Shown in pieces: positions 43,865 through 52,941 of a stretch of 64,000 bases of DNA. Position 1 is the first letter of the stretch. Each line of letters opens with the position of its first letter. A program made the translations under genes and the position numbers. Below the pieces are notes generated by a model, which saw only the letters and a program-made list of their open reading frames with translations, was not told the origin of the DNA and made no database searches. Source of the DNA: JACVRW01 sp963771715 (GTDB lineage Bacteria > Actinomycetota > Thermoleophilia > Solirubrobacterales > Thermoleophilaceae); assembly GCA_963771715.1 (NCBI GenBank), contig CAVYUQ010000003.1, forward strand, positions 372,001-436,000, written 5' to 3'.

Positions 43865-45433
43865 GTGAAGCTGCTCGCCTCAGCAGCGGCGCTCGCCTGC
43901 GTCCTCACCCCCGCCGCGCCCGCGCTTGCCGCCGGTCCCACCGACTTCGAGCGGGTGGCTCCCCCACGGGCGAGCGGCGAGGTATCGGCGCCACGGCCTT
44001 TCAACCTGGTGGGCCTGCGCTGGCGTGGCCGAGCGACGCCCGACCTGGAGCTACGCGTTCGCCGCACTCAGGGCTGGAGCCGCTGGCGGCATGTGGGCGT
44101 GCACGGGCGCGGCGGCTCGGACCCCGTCTGGGTGGGGCGGGCGCGCACGGTCCAGTACCGGCTCGACGGGCGTGTTCCGGGTCTGCGGCTGCACTTCGTC
44201 GCGGTCGGGAAGCGCCGCTCGACGGCGCACGCCGCGCAGGCCACGACCACTCCGTTCCCGTATGTCTCGCGGGAGGACTGGGGCGCGTCCAGCTGCGTGC
44301 CGCGCGAGCCGCCGAGCTACGGGAGCGCCAAGGCGGTGCAGGTGCACCACACGGTGTCGCTGAACGACTACACGCCCGAGGAGGCGCCGCAGATCGTGCT
44401 CGCCATCTGCCGCTACCACCGCAACTCCAACGGCTGGAACGACATCGGCTACAACGCGCTCGTCGACAAGTACGGGACGATCTACGAGGGCCGCGCCGGC
44501 GGGCTCGACCAGGCCGTAATCGGCGCCCACGCGCAGGGCTTCAACGCGCAGACCGCGGGCGTCGCCAACATCGGCGACTACAGCTCGGTCGGCGCAAGCC
44601 CGGAGGCGCTCTCGGCCACGGCCACCTACATCCGCTGGAAGCTCGGCGTGCACGGCGAGCCGCTCTCCGGTCCGGTCACGCTCACGAGCGCCGGAGGGTC
44701 GGCCAGCCGCTACCCCGCGGGCACGCATGTGACGCTCGAGCGCGTGATCGGCCATCGCGACACCGGCAAGACCTCCTGCCCCGGGGACGCCCTCTACGAC
44801 CAGCTCGACGAGATCCGGGCGCTCGTCGAGTCCGGTGCCCCGTTCGCCACCACGTCCGCCCGGGTGACCGCTGCGCTGGCGGACCGGAGCGTGGACTACG
44901 GCGAGGTCGTGCCCGTGAACGGCACGCTCGCGGGCCCGGACGGAAGCCCGCTCGCCGGGCAGCCCGTGGAGGTCCAGGTGAACAGCGACAACGCCTGGCG
45001 CACAGCCCGCCGGGTCACGACCGGCGCCGACGGCGTCTTCGCGACGGACCTCAAGCCCGCGAAGCGCATGTACGTGCGCGTGCGCTACCCAGGCAGCGCC
45101 GACGTGCGCGGCTCCGCCTCCCCGAGGCTGCTGCTGCACCTGCGCCCGGTGCTGTCCTTCGTCCGCCCGCCGCGGCGCGGCGTGCGCGGGCGCCGCGTCG
45201 AGGTGGCCGGCAGGGTTGCGCCCCGCAAGCGCGTGGTCACGGTGGTGTTCCAGCAGCGGATCGGCAGCCGCTGGCGCAAGGTCGGCACGCGGGCGGCGCG
45301 CACGCGGCGCGGCCGCTTCGAGGCCTCGTTCGTGCCGGCGTTCAGGGCGCGCTACCGGTACTACGCGGCCGTCCGGTCCGATCTGGACACAGATCGCGGC
45401 GCGTCGGAGATCCGGGCGCTGCGCGTGCGCTAG
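43865..45433 (+). CDS. Secreted N-acetylmuramoyl-L-alanine amidase (PGRP type) with beta domains
   Basis: 522 residues from GTG with a signal peptide (KLLASAAALACVLTPAAPALAA). A beta-rich region near residues 45-120 precedes the amidase_2/PGRP domain at about 135-315. Zinc ligands are the His of VQVHHTVS, the His of VIGHRDTGKTSCPGD and the Cys four residues on; YNALVDKYGTIYEGRAGG is the conserved core. It cleaves the bond between MurNAc and L-Ala. Two Ig-like beta domains follow (about 330-415 and 425-520), with VNGTLAGPDGSPLAGQPVEV typical of surface-adhesion repeats. It sits just before the polysaccharide locus. Confidence 0.92.
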   Translation: MKLLASAAALACVLTPAAPALAAGPTDFERVAPPRASGEVSAPRPFNLVGLRWRGRATPDLELRVRRTQGWSRWRHVGVHGRGGSDPVWVGRARTVQYRLDGRVPGLRLHFVAVGKRRSTAHAAQATTTPFPYVSREDWGASSCVPREPPSYGSAKAVQVHHTVSLNDYTPEEAPQIVLAICRYHRNSNGWNDIGYNALVDKYGTIYEGRAGGLDQAVIGAHAQGFNAQTAGVANIGDYSSVGASPEALSATATYIRWKLGVHGEPLSGPVTLTSAGGSASRYPAGTHVTLERVIGHRDTGKTSCPGDALYDQLDEIRALVESGAPFATTSARVTAALADRSVDYGEVVPVNGTLAGPDGSPLAGQPVEVQVNSDNAWRTARRVTTGADGVFATDLKPAKRMYVRVRYPGSADVRGSASPRLLLHLRPVLSFVRPPRRGVRGRRVEVAGRVAPRKRVVTVVFQQRIGSRWRKVGTRAARTRRGRFEASFVPAFRARYRYYAAVRSDLDTDRGASEIRALRVR

Positions 45434-45567
45434 CGAACGACGGGCACTAAAGGGGGTCCTCCGTCAGTTTTCGGTCTATATGACGGTTAATAGCCGGCAC
45501 ACCCCCTCGGACACCACCCCTTCACCGCTGCTGTAGACGCTTCGGGACGCAGCCGCGCCGGCGGCCG

Positions 45568-46149
45568 CTACCACCCCTGCTTCAAATCCTCGCTGTAGAG
45601 CCCGTGGCCCGTGGCCAGCATGCGCGCGGTTCGGGCGAGGATGCGCAGGTCCAGGCGCATCGAGCGGTGCTCGACGTACCAGACGTCCAGCTCGATGCGC
45701 TCGGGCCATGACAGCGACGTGCGGCCGTTGATCTGCGCCCAGCCGGTGATGCCGGGCTTGACCTCGAGGCGGCGTCGCTGGCGGTCCGTGTAGCGGTCCA
45801 CCTGCTCCTGCACGGTCGGCCGCGGGCCGACGATCGCCATCTCGCCGCGGAGCACGTTCACCAGGTTCGGCAGCTCGTCCAGTGAGAAGCGGCGCAGCAG
45901 CCGGCCGGTGCGGGTGATGCGGGGGTCGCCCTCGAGCACGTAGATGCCGGCGCCCATCGACTCGGCGCCCGGGACCATCGTGCGCAGCTTCCAGAGCTCG
46001 AACGGCTCGCCGTCGCGGCCCACGCGCAGCTGGCGGTAGAAGACCCGTCCGCGGCTCTCCAGCCGGATGGCCAGCGCGGCCAGGGCGAGCACCGGCGCGG
46101 CGACGAGCAGAAGCGCCGCGGCGATCACCACGTCGAGGACGCGGCTCAA
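45568..46149 (-). CDS. Bacterial sugar phosphate transferase (priming glycosyltransferase)
   Basis: 193 residues, the short form of the polyprenyl-phosphate sugar transferase family (catalytic core only). One hydrophobic segment (VVIAAALLLVAAPVLALAALAI) anchors it. Signatures are FYRQLRVGRDGEPFELWKLRTM, RITRTGRLLRRFSLDELPNL, GEMAIVGPRP and KPGITGWAQINGR. It would move the first sugar phosphate onto undecaprenyl phosphate. It is divergent from the GT4 gene. The 134 bases after the amidase gene contain CCGTCA...TGACGG at 45461-45486, a weak possible terminator. Confidence 0.92.
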   Translation of the reverse strand: MSRVLDVVIAAALLLVAAPVLALAALAIRLESRGRVFYRQLRVGRDGEPFELWKLRTMVPGAESMGAGIYVLEGDPRITRTGRLLRRFSLDELPNLVNVLRGEMAIVGPRPTVQEQVDRYTDRQRRRLEVKPGITGWAQINGRTSLSWPERIELDVWYVEHRSMRLDLRILARTARMLATGHGLYSEDLKQGW

Positions 46150-46187
46150 CGGCGGTTACCGTTCGGCCGCCGAGAGAGAATGGCTGC

Positions 46188-46208
46188 GCACCGGGCGCCG
46201 CCCGGTGC
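46188..46208. promoter_or_regulatory. Perfect GC hairpin in the GT4 leader
   Basis: GCACCGGGC-GCC-GCCCGGTGC has nine-base perfect arms and a three-base loop, ending 12 bases before the GT4 ATG. It would block ribosome access or act as an attenuator for the polysaccharide genes. It lies between two divergent genes, so a terminator role is unlikely. Confidence 0.5.
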
Positions 46209-46220
46209 TTGCCCAAAAGC

Positions 46221-47339
46221 ATGCAGATTCTGTACTTGCATCAGTTCTTCATGACCCGTGCGGGAGGGGGCGGCACGCGCTCGTACGAGTTCGCGCGCCG
46301 CTTCGTGGAGCGCGGGCACGGGGTGCGCATGGTAACCGCCGGGGATGGCACCCGGACGGTGGACGGCATCGAGGTCGTCGGGGTGCGCGGCGCCTACTCG
46401 GACTACATGCAGGCCACCGCCCTCTCGAACGCCCGCCGCATGCTCGCGTTCGCCCGCTTTGCGCTCGGTGCGACGATCGCCGGCCTGCGCGGCCCGCGGC
46501 CCGACGTGATCTACGCGACCTCGCCGCCGCTCACGATGGCGCTGCCCGCGCTCGTGGCGGCCGCGCGCTGGCGGGCGCCGCTCGTGTTCGAGGTGCGCGA
46601 CCTGTGGCCGGAGGCGCCGATCCAGATGGGGGCGCTGCGCAACCGGGTGGCCCAGCGCCTGGCGCGCGCCGTCGAGCGCTTCGTGTACTCGCGGAGCACG
46701 CGCCTGATCGCGCTCTCGCCGGGGATCCGAGCGGCGCTGCCGCCCGGCAAGGCGGAGCTGGTGCCCAACTCGGCCGACCTCGACCTCTTCGACCCGAGCG
46801 CGCACGACGGGCCCTTCCTCGTCTCCTACTTCGGCGCGATGGGCGAGGCGAACGACCTGACCGCGGCCGTGGAGGCGGCCCGGCTGCTGCCGGACGTGCG
46901 CTTCGTGCTCATGGGAGACGGGAAGCGTCGCGCCGCGCTGGAGAGCTCGGCGCCCGCGAACGTGGAGTTCACGCGCGGGACCAAGGCCGACGTCGCGCGG
47001 CTCGCCGCCGAGTCCGCGGCCTGCCTCACGCTCTTCAAGGACGTGCCCGTGCTGGCCACCAACTCACCGAACAAGCTCTTCGACACCTTCGCCGCCGGGC
47101 GCCCGGCGATCGTGAACATGGACGGCTGGATGCGCGAGCTGGTGGAGCGCAACGACGCCGGCCTCTACGTTCGCGCCGGCGACGAGCGCGACCTGGCCGA
47201 GAAGGTGGCGTGGCTGCGCGACAACCCGGAGGAGGCGGCGCGGATGGGCCGCAACGCCCGCGCGCTCGCCGAGCGCGAGTTCAGCCGCGACGAGCTGGCC
47301 GCCCATGCGCTCGCGGTGCTCGAGGAGGCGGCGCGCTGA
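46221..47339 (+). CDS. Glycosyltransferase family 4
   Basis: 372 residues from ATG 46221. A GT-B fold: the N-domain begins MQILYLHQFFMTRAGGGGTRSYEFARR, a pattern like WbuB/fucosamine-type transferases. The C-domain has VSYFGAMGEANDLTAAVEAARLL, the donor-binding FKDVPVLATNSPNKLFDTFAAGRP, and a nucleotide-contact Glu region. It builds part of an exopolysaccharide repeat unit in the cytoplasm. A strong hairpin lies in its leader. The stop overlaps the next gene as CTGA. Confidence 0.9.
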   Translation: MQILYLHQFFMTRAGGGGTRSYEFARRFVERGHGVRMVTAGDGTRTVDGIEVVGVRGAYSDYMQATALSNARRMLAFARFALGATIAGLRGPRPDVIYATSPPLTMALPALVAAARWRAPLVFEVRDLWPEAPIQMGALRNRVAQRLARAVERFVYSRSTRLIALSPGIRAALPPGKAELVPNSADLDLFDPSAHDGPFLVSYFGAMGEANDLTAAVEAARLLPDVRFVLMGDGKRRAALESSAPANVEFTRGTKADVARLAAESAACLTLFKDVPVLATNSPNKLFDTFAAGRPAIVNMDGWMRELVERNDAGLYVRAGDERDLAEKVAWLRDNPEEAARMGRNARALAEREFSRDELAAHALAVLEEAAR

Positions 47340-48268
47340 TCGAGCTGTCCTACTGCGTGGTGAACACGGGCGGGCGGGACTACCTGCTCGACTGCCTCGC
47401 CGCGATCGAGCGCACGCACCCGGACGGGGTGGAGCACGAGGTGCTCGTGCTCGACAACGCGTCGGGCGACGGCTCGGCCGACGCGGTCCGGGAGCTTCAC
47501 CCTGACGTGCGCCTATTTGCGCTCGATCGCCGCGAGGGCAAGGCCGACAACGACTCGAGGCTGCTCAAGGCGGCGCTCGGGCGCTACTGCCTGCTGCTCA
47601 ACGAGGACTCGGAGCTGCGCGACGGCGCTGTGGCTGCGCTGCTAGCCGCCCTCGAGAGCGACGCCGGTGCCGCCGCGGCCGGTGCGCAGCTCCTCACCAG
47701 CGAGGGCGAGCCGACCGCGTGCGCGTGGCGCCTCCCGGACATCCCCTGGGCGCTCGCCGCCGCCGTCTTCATGCACGAGCGCGTGGCCGTGGAGAGCACG
47801 GGGAGCGAGGTGCGCGAGGTGGGCTGGGTGCAGTCGAGCGCCGTGCTGGTGCGCCGCGCGGCCGCCGAGCAGGTCGGCTGGCTCGACGGCGACTTCTTCG
47901 TCTACTCCGACGAGACCGACTTCTGCCGCCGGCTGCAGGACGCCGGCTGGCGGATCCTGTTCGTGCCGGGCGCCGAGGCCGTGCACCACGACCAGCTCGG
48001 CACGGACTCCGCCGCGATGAGGCGCCGGATCGTGGAGTTCCACCGCAACCGCGACCTCTACTTCCGCAAGCACGGCATGCATCTCACGCGCCTCGTGTGG
48101 AAGGTCTGCTGGACCTGGGCCTACCTCGTGCGCGCGGCCGCGGCGGCGGTGCTGCCGGGCCGCGACCCGCGCCGCTACCTGCTGCACGCGAGACAGGAGC
48201 TGATGCCGGGACGCGGGGAGGGCATTCGGGAGGCGGCTGAGGCACACAACCGCGGGCTCGCCCAATAA
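47336..48268 (+). CDS. Glycosyltransferase family 2 with CTG start
   Basis: 310 residues. The GT-A fold begins IELSYCVVNTGGRDYLLDCL, then EVLVLDNASGDGSADAVREL, LLNEDSELRDGAVAALLAAL (the DXD-like metal site is E-D), and DFFVYSDETDFCRRLQDAGWR. This resembles rhamnosyltransferase-like GT2 enzymes. The fold needs the first strand, so the start must be at CTG 47336, which forms a CTGA overlap with the GT4 stop; no ATG, GTG or TTG is available upstream in the frame. Starting at GTG 47357 would remove strand one. Confidence 0.88.
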   Translation: MIELSYCVVNTGGRDYLLDCLAAIERTHPDGVEHEVLVLDNASGDGSADAVRELHPDVRLFALDRREGKADNDSRLLKAALGRYCLLLNEDSELRDGAVAALLAALESDAGAAAAGAQLLTSEGEPTACAWRLPDIPWALAAAVFMHERVAVESTGSEVREVGWVQSSAVLVRRAAAEQVGWLDGDFFVYSDETDFCRRLQDAGWRILFVPGAEAVHHDQLGTDSAAMRRRIVEFHRNRDLYFRKHGMHLTRLVWKVCWTWAYLVRAAAAAVLPGRDPRRYLLHARQELMPGRGEGIREAAEAHNRGLAQ

Positions 48269-48283
48269 CGTCCCGCGCACGCC

Positions 48284-49771
48284 ATGGAGCACGCTGACAC
48301 CGCCCAACTGGCCGCTGTGGGTGGCGCGCTCGGGTCGGTGCTCGTGCTGCTGGCACGCGGGCGCCTGCCCCTGCTCGCCGGCCTGTTGCTGCTCGCCGCC
48401 GCCGAGCTCGGCTTCGCATGGGCGCTCGGGGGCGGCCCGCTCGACCGGCTGAGCGGTGCTTCCGGGGCGGCCGCCGTTGCGCTCGGCCTGACGGCGGTGG
48501 GGGGCGCGGCCGCGCTGCTCGCGAAGCGCCCCGCGCTCGTCCCGATCGTCGTGCTCGTGGCCGCGCCGCTGCGACCACCGCTGTCGTTCGACAGCTCGAG
48601 CGCGCTGCTCGTCCAGATCGCCGACGACGGCCGGCTTGGCCGGCTGCTGCCGCTCTACTTCGTGCTGGCCGCCGCGGCCTGCGCGCTCGTCTGGCGGGCG
48701 CTGCGCGGCGAGGAGCTGCGCCCGCTGCCGAGGCAGGTGGCGCTGCCGGCGGCGGCGTTCTTCGCCTTCGCGTGCTGCTCGCTGCTCTGGGCGGACGACG
48801 TGGAGGCGGGCACCAACCTGCTGCTGTTCTTCACGCTGCCCTTCGTGGCTTTGCTCGCCACGGTGGCGCGTGCGGAGCTTCCATCCTGGGCGCCGCGCGC
48901 GCTCGCGGCCGCGGCGCTCGCGCTGGCCACCCTGTTCGCGGCCGTCGGCCTCTGGCAGGCGGCCACGCACGAGCTGTTCTTCTACGCCCCCAACCTGGCC
49001 GCGTCGAACGCGAACACGGACTACTTCCGGGTCACGTCGCTGTTCGGCGACCCGAGCCTCTACGGCCGCCACCTCGTGCTCGGGATCGGCGTGGCGCTGA
49101 CGCTGCTCGCGACCCGCCGCTGGCGAGTCTGGCCGCTGATCGGCCTGCTGGCCGTTATGTGGGCCGGGCTGCTGTTCTCGTACTCGCAGTCGAGCATGGT
49201 GGCGCTGCTGGTGGTCACGGTCCTGCTCGCCGTCGCGACCGGCGACCGGCGTGTGCGCAGGGCGGTCGCGCTGCTCACGCTCGCGGCCGCACTGGTGGGA
49301 TGCGGCTACCTCGCCGTGCAGGTGGCTGACGGTGAGTCCTTGAACAGGATCACGAGCGACCGGACCAACCGCGTGGAGGACGCCTTGCGCGTGATCGAGA
49401 AGCACCCCTTCGTGGGCGTGGGGATCGGAGGGCAGCCGCGCGCCAGCCGGCGGCTCGTGGGCAGCGAGCGGCCCACGCCGAACTTCGTGTCCCACACCAC
49501 GCCGCTCACGGTGTTCGCCGAGCTGGGAGTGGTTGGCCTCGTGCTCTACACGTGGCTGCTCGTGGGGGGTGCGTGGCTGATCCTTCAGGTGCGGCGGCGT
49601 GACGAGGCGCTCGGCCTTGCGCTCGCGGCGGCCTTCGTTGGCCTGTTCGTGCACGCGCTCTTCTACAGCGGCTTCCTCGAGGACCCGATCACATGGCTCG
49701 TGATCGGGATCGCCGCCGCGTACTGCTCGCAGCTGGTCCGGGAGCCACGGCGACGGGTGGCCGCGGCGTGA
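48284..49771 (+). CDS. O-antigen ligase/polymerase-like membrane protein (Wzy_C)
   Basis: 495 residues with about 12 hydrophobic helices. The Wzy_C/WaaL signature lies in the large outer loop: NTDYFRVTSLFGDPSLYGRHLVLG, then TNRVEDALRVIEKHPFVGVGIGGQ and FVSHTTPLTVFAELGVVGLVLYTWL. The polymerase or ligase joins lipid-linked repeat units on the outer face of the membrane. It overlaps the next gene as GTGA and lies 15 bases after the GT2 gene. Confidence 0.9.
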   Translation: MEHADTAQLAAVGGALGSVLVLLARGRLPLLAGLLLLAAAELGFAWALGGGPLDRLSGASGAAAVALGLTAVGGAAALLAKRPALVPIVVLVAAPLRPPLSFDSSSALLVQIADDGRLGRLLPLYFVLAAAACALVWRALRGEELRPLPRQVALPAAAFFAFACCSLLWADDVEAGTNLLLFFTLPFVALLATVARAELPSWAPRALAAAALALATLFAAVGLWQAATHELFFYAPNLAASNANTDYFRVTSLFGDPSLYGRHLVLGIGVALTLLATRRWRVWPLIGLLAVMWAGLLFSYSQSSMVALLVVTVLLAVATGDRRVRRAVALLTLAAALVGCGYLAVQVADGESLNRITSDRTNRVEDALRVIEKHPFVGVGIGGQPRASRRLVGSERPTPNFVSHTTPLTVFAELGVVGLVLYTWLLVGGAWLILQVRRRDEALGLALAAAFVGLFVHALFYSGFLEDPITWLVIGIAAAYCSQLVREPRRRVAAA

Positions 49772-51081
49772 CCCAGCGCGAGGGATGGATCCTGACGGGC
49801 GTGCTGTTCGTGCTCGTGGCGATCACGCTGCCCGAGCTCGGATCCGATCCCTGGCACTTCCGCCCGCCGGAGGTCGATCCGCAGGGTCCGCTCGCGCCGC
49901 TGGTGCGCGCGGCGGGCGAGGAGTGGGACGTGGGCATCGCGCGCGCGGCCGCGTTCGGCGCGGCGCTCCTCTGCGGGGCCTTCGCGGTGTATCTGCTGGC
50001 CCGGCGCCCGCTCGCGCTCCCGCGCTGGACCGGCATTGCACTGGTACTGGCCGTCGGGCTGCTGCTCGCCCTGCCGTCCACCCTGCTCCAGCTCGGGCTG
50101 CGCGACTCGACCGCCCCGTGGTTCTTCACCAACGACTCGACCTACCAGGCCGAGCTGGGCGGCGAGCTCGTGCTCGACCTCGACAATCCCTACGGCCACG
50201 ACTACAGCCACTCCGGGCTGGAGCGCTTCTACACGCGCGACGGGAGCGTGTCGGAGCGCGTTCGCGAGCGCGAGGTGGCCCTGAAGCACTTCGCGTACTT
50301 CCCGGGCGCGGTGCTCAGCGCGGCGGCGTGGCGGCTGCTACCCGAGCCGTTCGACGACTACCGGCTGCTCGTGCTGCTCGCCACCCTGGCGCTGCTCCCT
50401 GCGGCCCTGATGTTCCGCGGCCCGCTCGGATGGCGGCTGGTACTCGGCGCGGTGCTCGTGTGCAACCCAATCGCCGTGCGCTCGGCGTGGTTCGGGCAGA
50501 ACGACGCGCCCAGCCTGCTGCTGCTTGTGCTGGCGTTCGCACTGGTCACCCGGCGCCGCTTCGGCTGGGCGGCCGCGGCACTGGCCGGGGCGATCCTGCT
50601 GAAGCAGTTCTCGGTCGTCGCGCTGCCGTTCATGGTGCTGATGGTGCCGCGCGAGGAATGGAAGCGGGCGGGGCTCGTGCTCGTCGGCGTGCTCGCGGCG
50701 GGCGTCCTGCCGTTCCTCGTGGCCGATCCCGTCGCGTTCTACGACGACACCGTCAAGTACGGCGCCGGCACGTACAAGATCGTGGGCTACGGGCTCTCGG
50801 CGATCCTGGTTCGGCTGGGCATCATCGAGGACCGCGACGGGAGCTATCCGTTCGCGCTGCTCGCGCTGCTCACCTGGGTTCCGCTCACCGTCTGGCTGCT
50901 GCTCGCGCAGCGCAGGGCGCAGGAGCTGTGGGTGGGCGCGGCCGCGTTCGCGGTCTCGATCCTGTGGCTGATGTTCATCGGCCGCACGTTCAACAACTAC
51001 TACCTCGTGTGGCCGATGACCGGAGCGCTCATCGCGGCGCTGATGGCAATAGGCTCGGCGCGTGATCCAGCACGAGGGTGA
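49768..51081 (+). CDS. GT-C type membrane glycosyltransferase-like protein
   Basis: 437 residues from GTG in a GTGA overlap. About ten hydrophobic helices are present. The first outer loop carries FFTNDSTYQAELGGELVLDL and NPYGHDYSHSGLERFYTRDG. CNPIAVRSAWFGQNDAPSLLLL follows, the kind of D/E/N-rich motif used by GT87 and PMT-like polyprenol-sugar-dependent transferases. It may add a sugar from a polyprenol carrier on the outer face. The final helices LWLMFIGRTFNNYYLVWPMTGALI are well conserved in such proteins. Confidence 0.78.
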   Translation: MTQREGWILTGVLFVLVAITLPELGSDPWHFRPPEVDPQGPLAPLVRAAGEEWDVGIARAAAFGAALLCGAFAVYLLARRPLALPRWTGIALVLAVGLLLALPSTLLQLGLRDSTAPWFFTNDSTYQAELGGELVLDLDNPYGHDYSHSGLERFYTRDGSVSERVREREVALKHFAYFPGAVLSAAAWRLLPEPFDDYRLLVLLATLALLPAALMFRGPLGWRLVLGAVLVCNPIAVRSAWFGQNDAPSLLLLVLAFALVTRRRFGWAAAALAGAILLKQFSVVALPFMVLMVPREEWKRAGLVLVGVLAAGVLPFLVADPVAFYDDTVKYGAGTYKIVGYGLSAILVRLGIIEDRDGSYPFALLALLTWVPLTVWLLLAQRRAQELWVGAAAFAVSILWLMFIGRTFNNYYLVWPMTGALIAALMAIGSARDPARG

Positions 51082-51616
51082 TCCCGCCCGCTGCGCTGTG
51101 CTGCTGCCCGGCGTGCGCTACTTCAGCCAGGCCCCTCTGCTCTGGTTCTCCCGCGAGGCGGCTCAGGCGCGCGGATGGTCTGCGGTGGAGATCGACGAGC
51201 GCGCTCCCGCCGACCAGGAGCCCTTCGAGTGGATGCGCGGCCAGGCGCTGCGCGCGCTCGATGCCACCGACGCGGAGCTGACCGTCGTGGTGGGCAAGTC
51301 GCTGGGAAGCGCCGCGGCCCCGCTGGTGAGCGAGCGCGGACTGCCCGCGGTGTGGCTCACCCCGCTTCTGACCCGGCCGGACGTGACGGAGGCGCTGGCG
51401 GCCGCGTCGGCTCCCGCGCTCGCCATCGGCAGTCCCGCCGATCCGAGCTGGGGCCAGGGCGAGCTGCCGGACAACCCGGCGCTCGAGGTGCTCGAGCTAC
51501 CCGGCCTCGACCACTCGCTTCAGGTCGTCGGCGACCCGCTCGCCTCGCTTGACGTGCTGCGCACCGTCACCGAGAGGATCGGCGCTTTTCTCGACTCCAT
51601 CGCAGGTACTCCTTGA
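51062..51616 (+). CDS. Small alpha/beta hydrolase-like protein
   Basis: 184 residues from GTG, overlapping the previous gene by 20 bases. CAVLLPGVRYFSQAPLLWFS gives the first strands; the nucleophile elbow reads VVGKSLGSAAAPL (Ser near residue 80), with the likely acid in IGSPADPSWG and the His in LPGLDHSLQ. It is short for the fold (no cap domain). It resembles a minimal esterase/dienelactone-hydrolase type. Its role beside polysaccharide genes is unclear. The 3' end overlaps a convergent gene by 50 bases. Confidence 0.8.
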   Translation: MIQHEGDPARCAVLLPGVRYFSQAPLLWFSREAAQARGWSAVEIDERAPADQEPFEWMRGQALRALDATDAELTVVVGKSLGSAAAPLVSERGLPAVWLTPLLTRPDVTEALAAASAPALAIGSPADPSWGQGELPDNPALEVLELPGLDHSLQVVGDPLASLDVLRTVTERIGAFLDSIAGTP

Positions 51617-52919
51617 CCGCCTTCGAGCCCTTCCGCGCCAGCGCGTACACGCCCGCCCTGCCGGTCACGTAGATGCGGTCCCTGTCCGCGATCACCGGGT
51701 TCGCATACTTGCCGGCCGGGAAGCTCCACACCTGCGTGCCGTTGCTCGCCCGGACCGCGTAGGTGGCGTCGGGGCCGCGGGCCACCGCGCGCGACGCCTC
51801 GGAGCCGCAGCTGGAGCAGACGGCGTAGTAGACGAGGCCGTCCATCACCGTCGCGGCCGCGTGAACCGCGCCGTGCGCATCGATCTGCCAACGCACGTCG
51901 CCGGTGGCCGCGTCGAGCGCGTAGAACTTGCCGTCGTAGGTGCCCACGAACACCTTGCGCTTGTAGACCGCCGCCGCGCCGTAGATGTAGGTGCCGAGCG
52001 GGCGCGCCCACAGCAGCCTGCCGGTCTTCGCGCCGTACACGTACATCGTCCCGTCGGTGTTGCCGATGTACACGCGCCCGTAGGCGACCGTCGGAGTGGC
52101 GTACCAGAACTCGCGCGAACCGAAGCGCGACTGCGACTGCGCGCTCCAGAGCTGCTTGCCACTCTTGGCGCTCAGCGCGTAGAGCGTGCCGCTGTCGGAG
52201 CCGATGAAGATGCGCCCGCGCCAGTACGCCGCCGAGGTGTTCACCTCGTTGTCCGCACCGAAGCGCCAGATGCGGCGGCCCGTCTCCGCGTTGATCGCGT
52301 GCACGCCGTGGTCCCAGGCGCCGAAATAGAGCCGCTTGCCGCGCAGCAGCGGCGAGGACTCCACCGGCGCCGTCTTGTAGCGCCAGCGCTCGGCCCCGGT
52401 CCTGGCGTCCCACGCCACCAGGAACCCATCCGCGCCGGCCTGCCCCTGCGCGCACACGACCGGGTGCATGTAGGACTGGTAGACGACGCCCTTGCCGACC
52501 GTGGGTGAGGAGGCGGCGCAGCGGTCGAGGCTCTTGCGCCACCTCACCTGGCCGGTCTTGGCGTTGAGCGCGAAGAAGAGGCCCTTCTGCTGGGCCACGT
52601 AGACGCGTCCGTAGCCGATGCTGGGCGGGAACTCGACGGTGTCGTGCGCGTTGATCGACCAGAGGCGCTTGAAGGGCGGCCGGTGCCTGTACGGCGAGAT
52701 GTGCTGGCGCGCGTTGTCGTAGCCGTAGGTCGGCCAGGGCCGCGGGTCGTCCTTCTCGGGCGGCGGCTTGGGATCGGGCTCCTCGGTTGTCACGAACTCC
52801 TCCGTCGCGGAGCCGCGCTTCTCCAATGGTTCGTTCTGGCTGCGGACGTACAGACCGATCGCGACCGCGAGGACGATCACGACAAGCCCGCCTCCCAGCA
52901 GCAGGCGTCGTCGAGTCAC
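51567..52919 (-). CDS. PQQ-like beta-propeller protein, membrane anchored
   Basis: 450 residues from GTG. One N-terminal transmembrane helix (LLLGGGLVVIVLAVAIGLYV) is followed by a Pro/Glu-rich linker and seven or eight propeller repeats with the YAL(D/N)AxTGxxxW pattern, for example FFALNAKTGQVRW, GTLYALSAKSGKQLW, FYALDAATGDVRW and TYAVRASNGTQVW. Propellers of this type (BamB-like) bind proteins or scaffold complexes; no PQQ-dehydrogenase catalytic residues are seen. It converges with the hydrolase gene (50-base overlap). Confidence 0.88.
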   Translation of the reverse strand: MTRRRLLLGGGLVVIVLAVAIGLYVRSQNEPLEKRGSATEEFVTTEEPDPKPPPEKDDPRPWPTYGYDNARQHISPYRHRPPFKRLWSINAHDTVEFPPSIGYGRVYVAQQKGLFFALNAKTGQVRWRKSLDRCAASSPTVGKGVVYQSYMHPVVCAQGQAGADGFLVAWDARTGAERWRYKTAPVESSPLLRGKRLYFGAWDHGVHAINAETGRRIWRFGADNEVNTSAAYWRGRIFIGSDSGTLYALSAKSGKQLWSAQSQSRFGSREFWYATPTVAYGRVYIGNTDGTMYVYGAKTGRLLWARPLGTYIYGAAAVYKRKVFVGTYDGKFYALDAATGDVRWQIDAHGAVHAAATVMDGLVYYAVCSSCGSEASRAVARGPDATYAVRASNGTQVWSFPAGKYANPVIADRDRIYVTGRAGVYALARKGSKAVKEYLRWSREKRRSSR

Positions 52920-52941
52920 GGCGCGCAGGATGGCAGAAGGC

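Noticed and set aside
45461..45486. CCGTCA...TGACGG as a terminator between the amidase and the sugar transferase
   Set aside because: Six-base arms with a 14-base loop are too weak to claim, though the convergent position fits.
47642..49654. 670-codon minus-strand open frame
   Set aside because: Antisense to the GT2 and Wzy-like genes; composition is Arg/Gln/Glu/His-rich with no domain.
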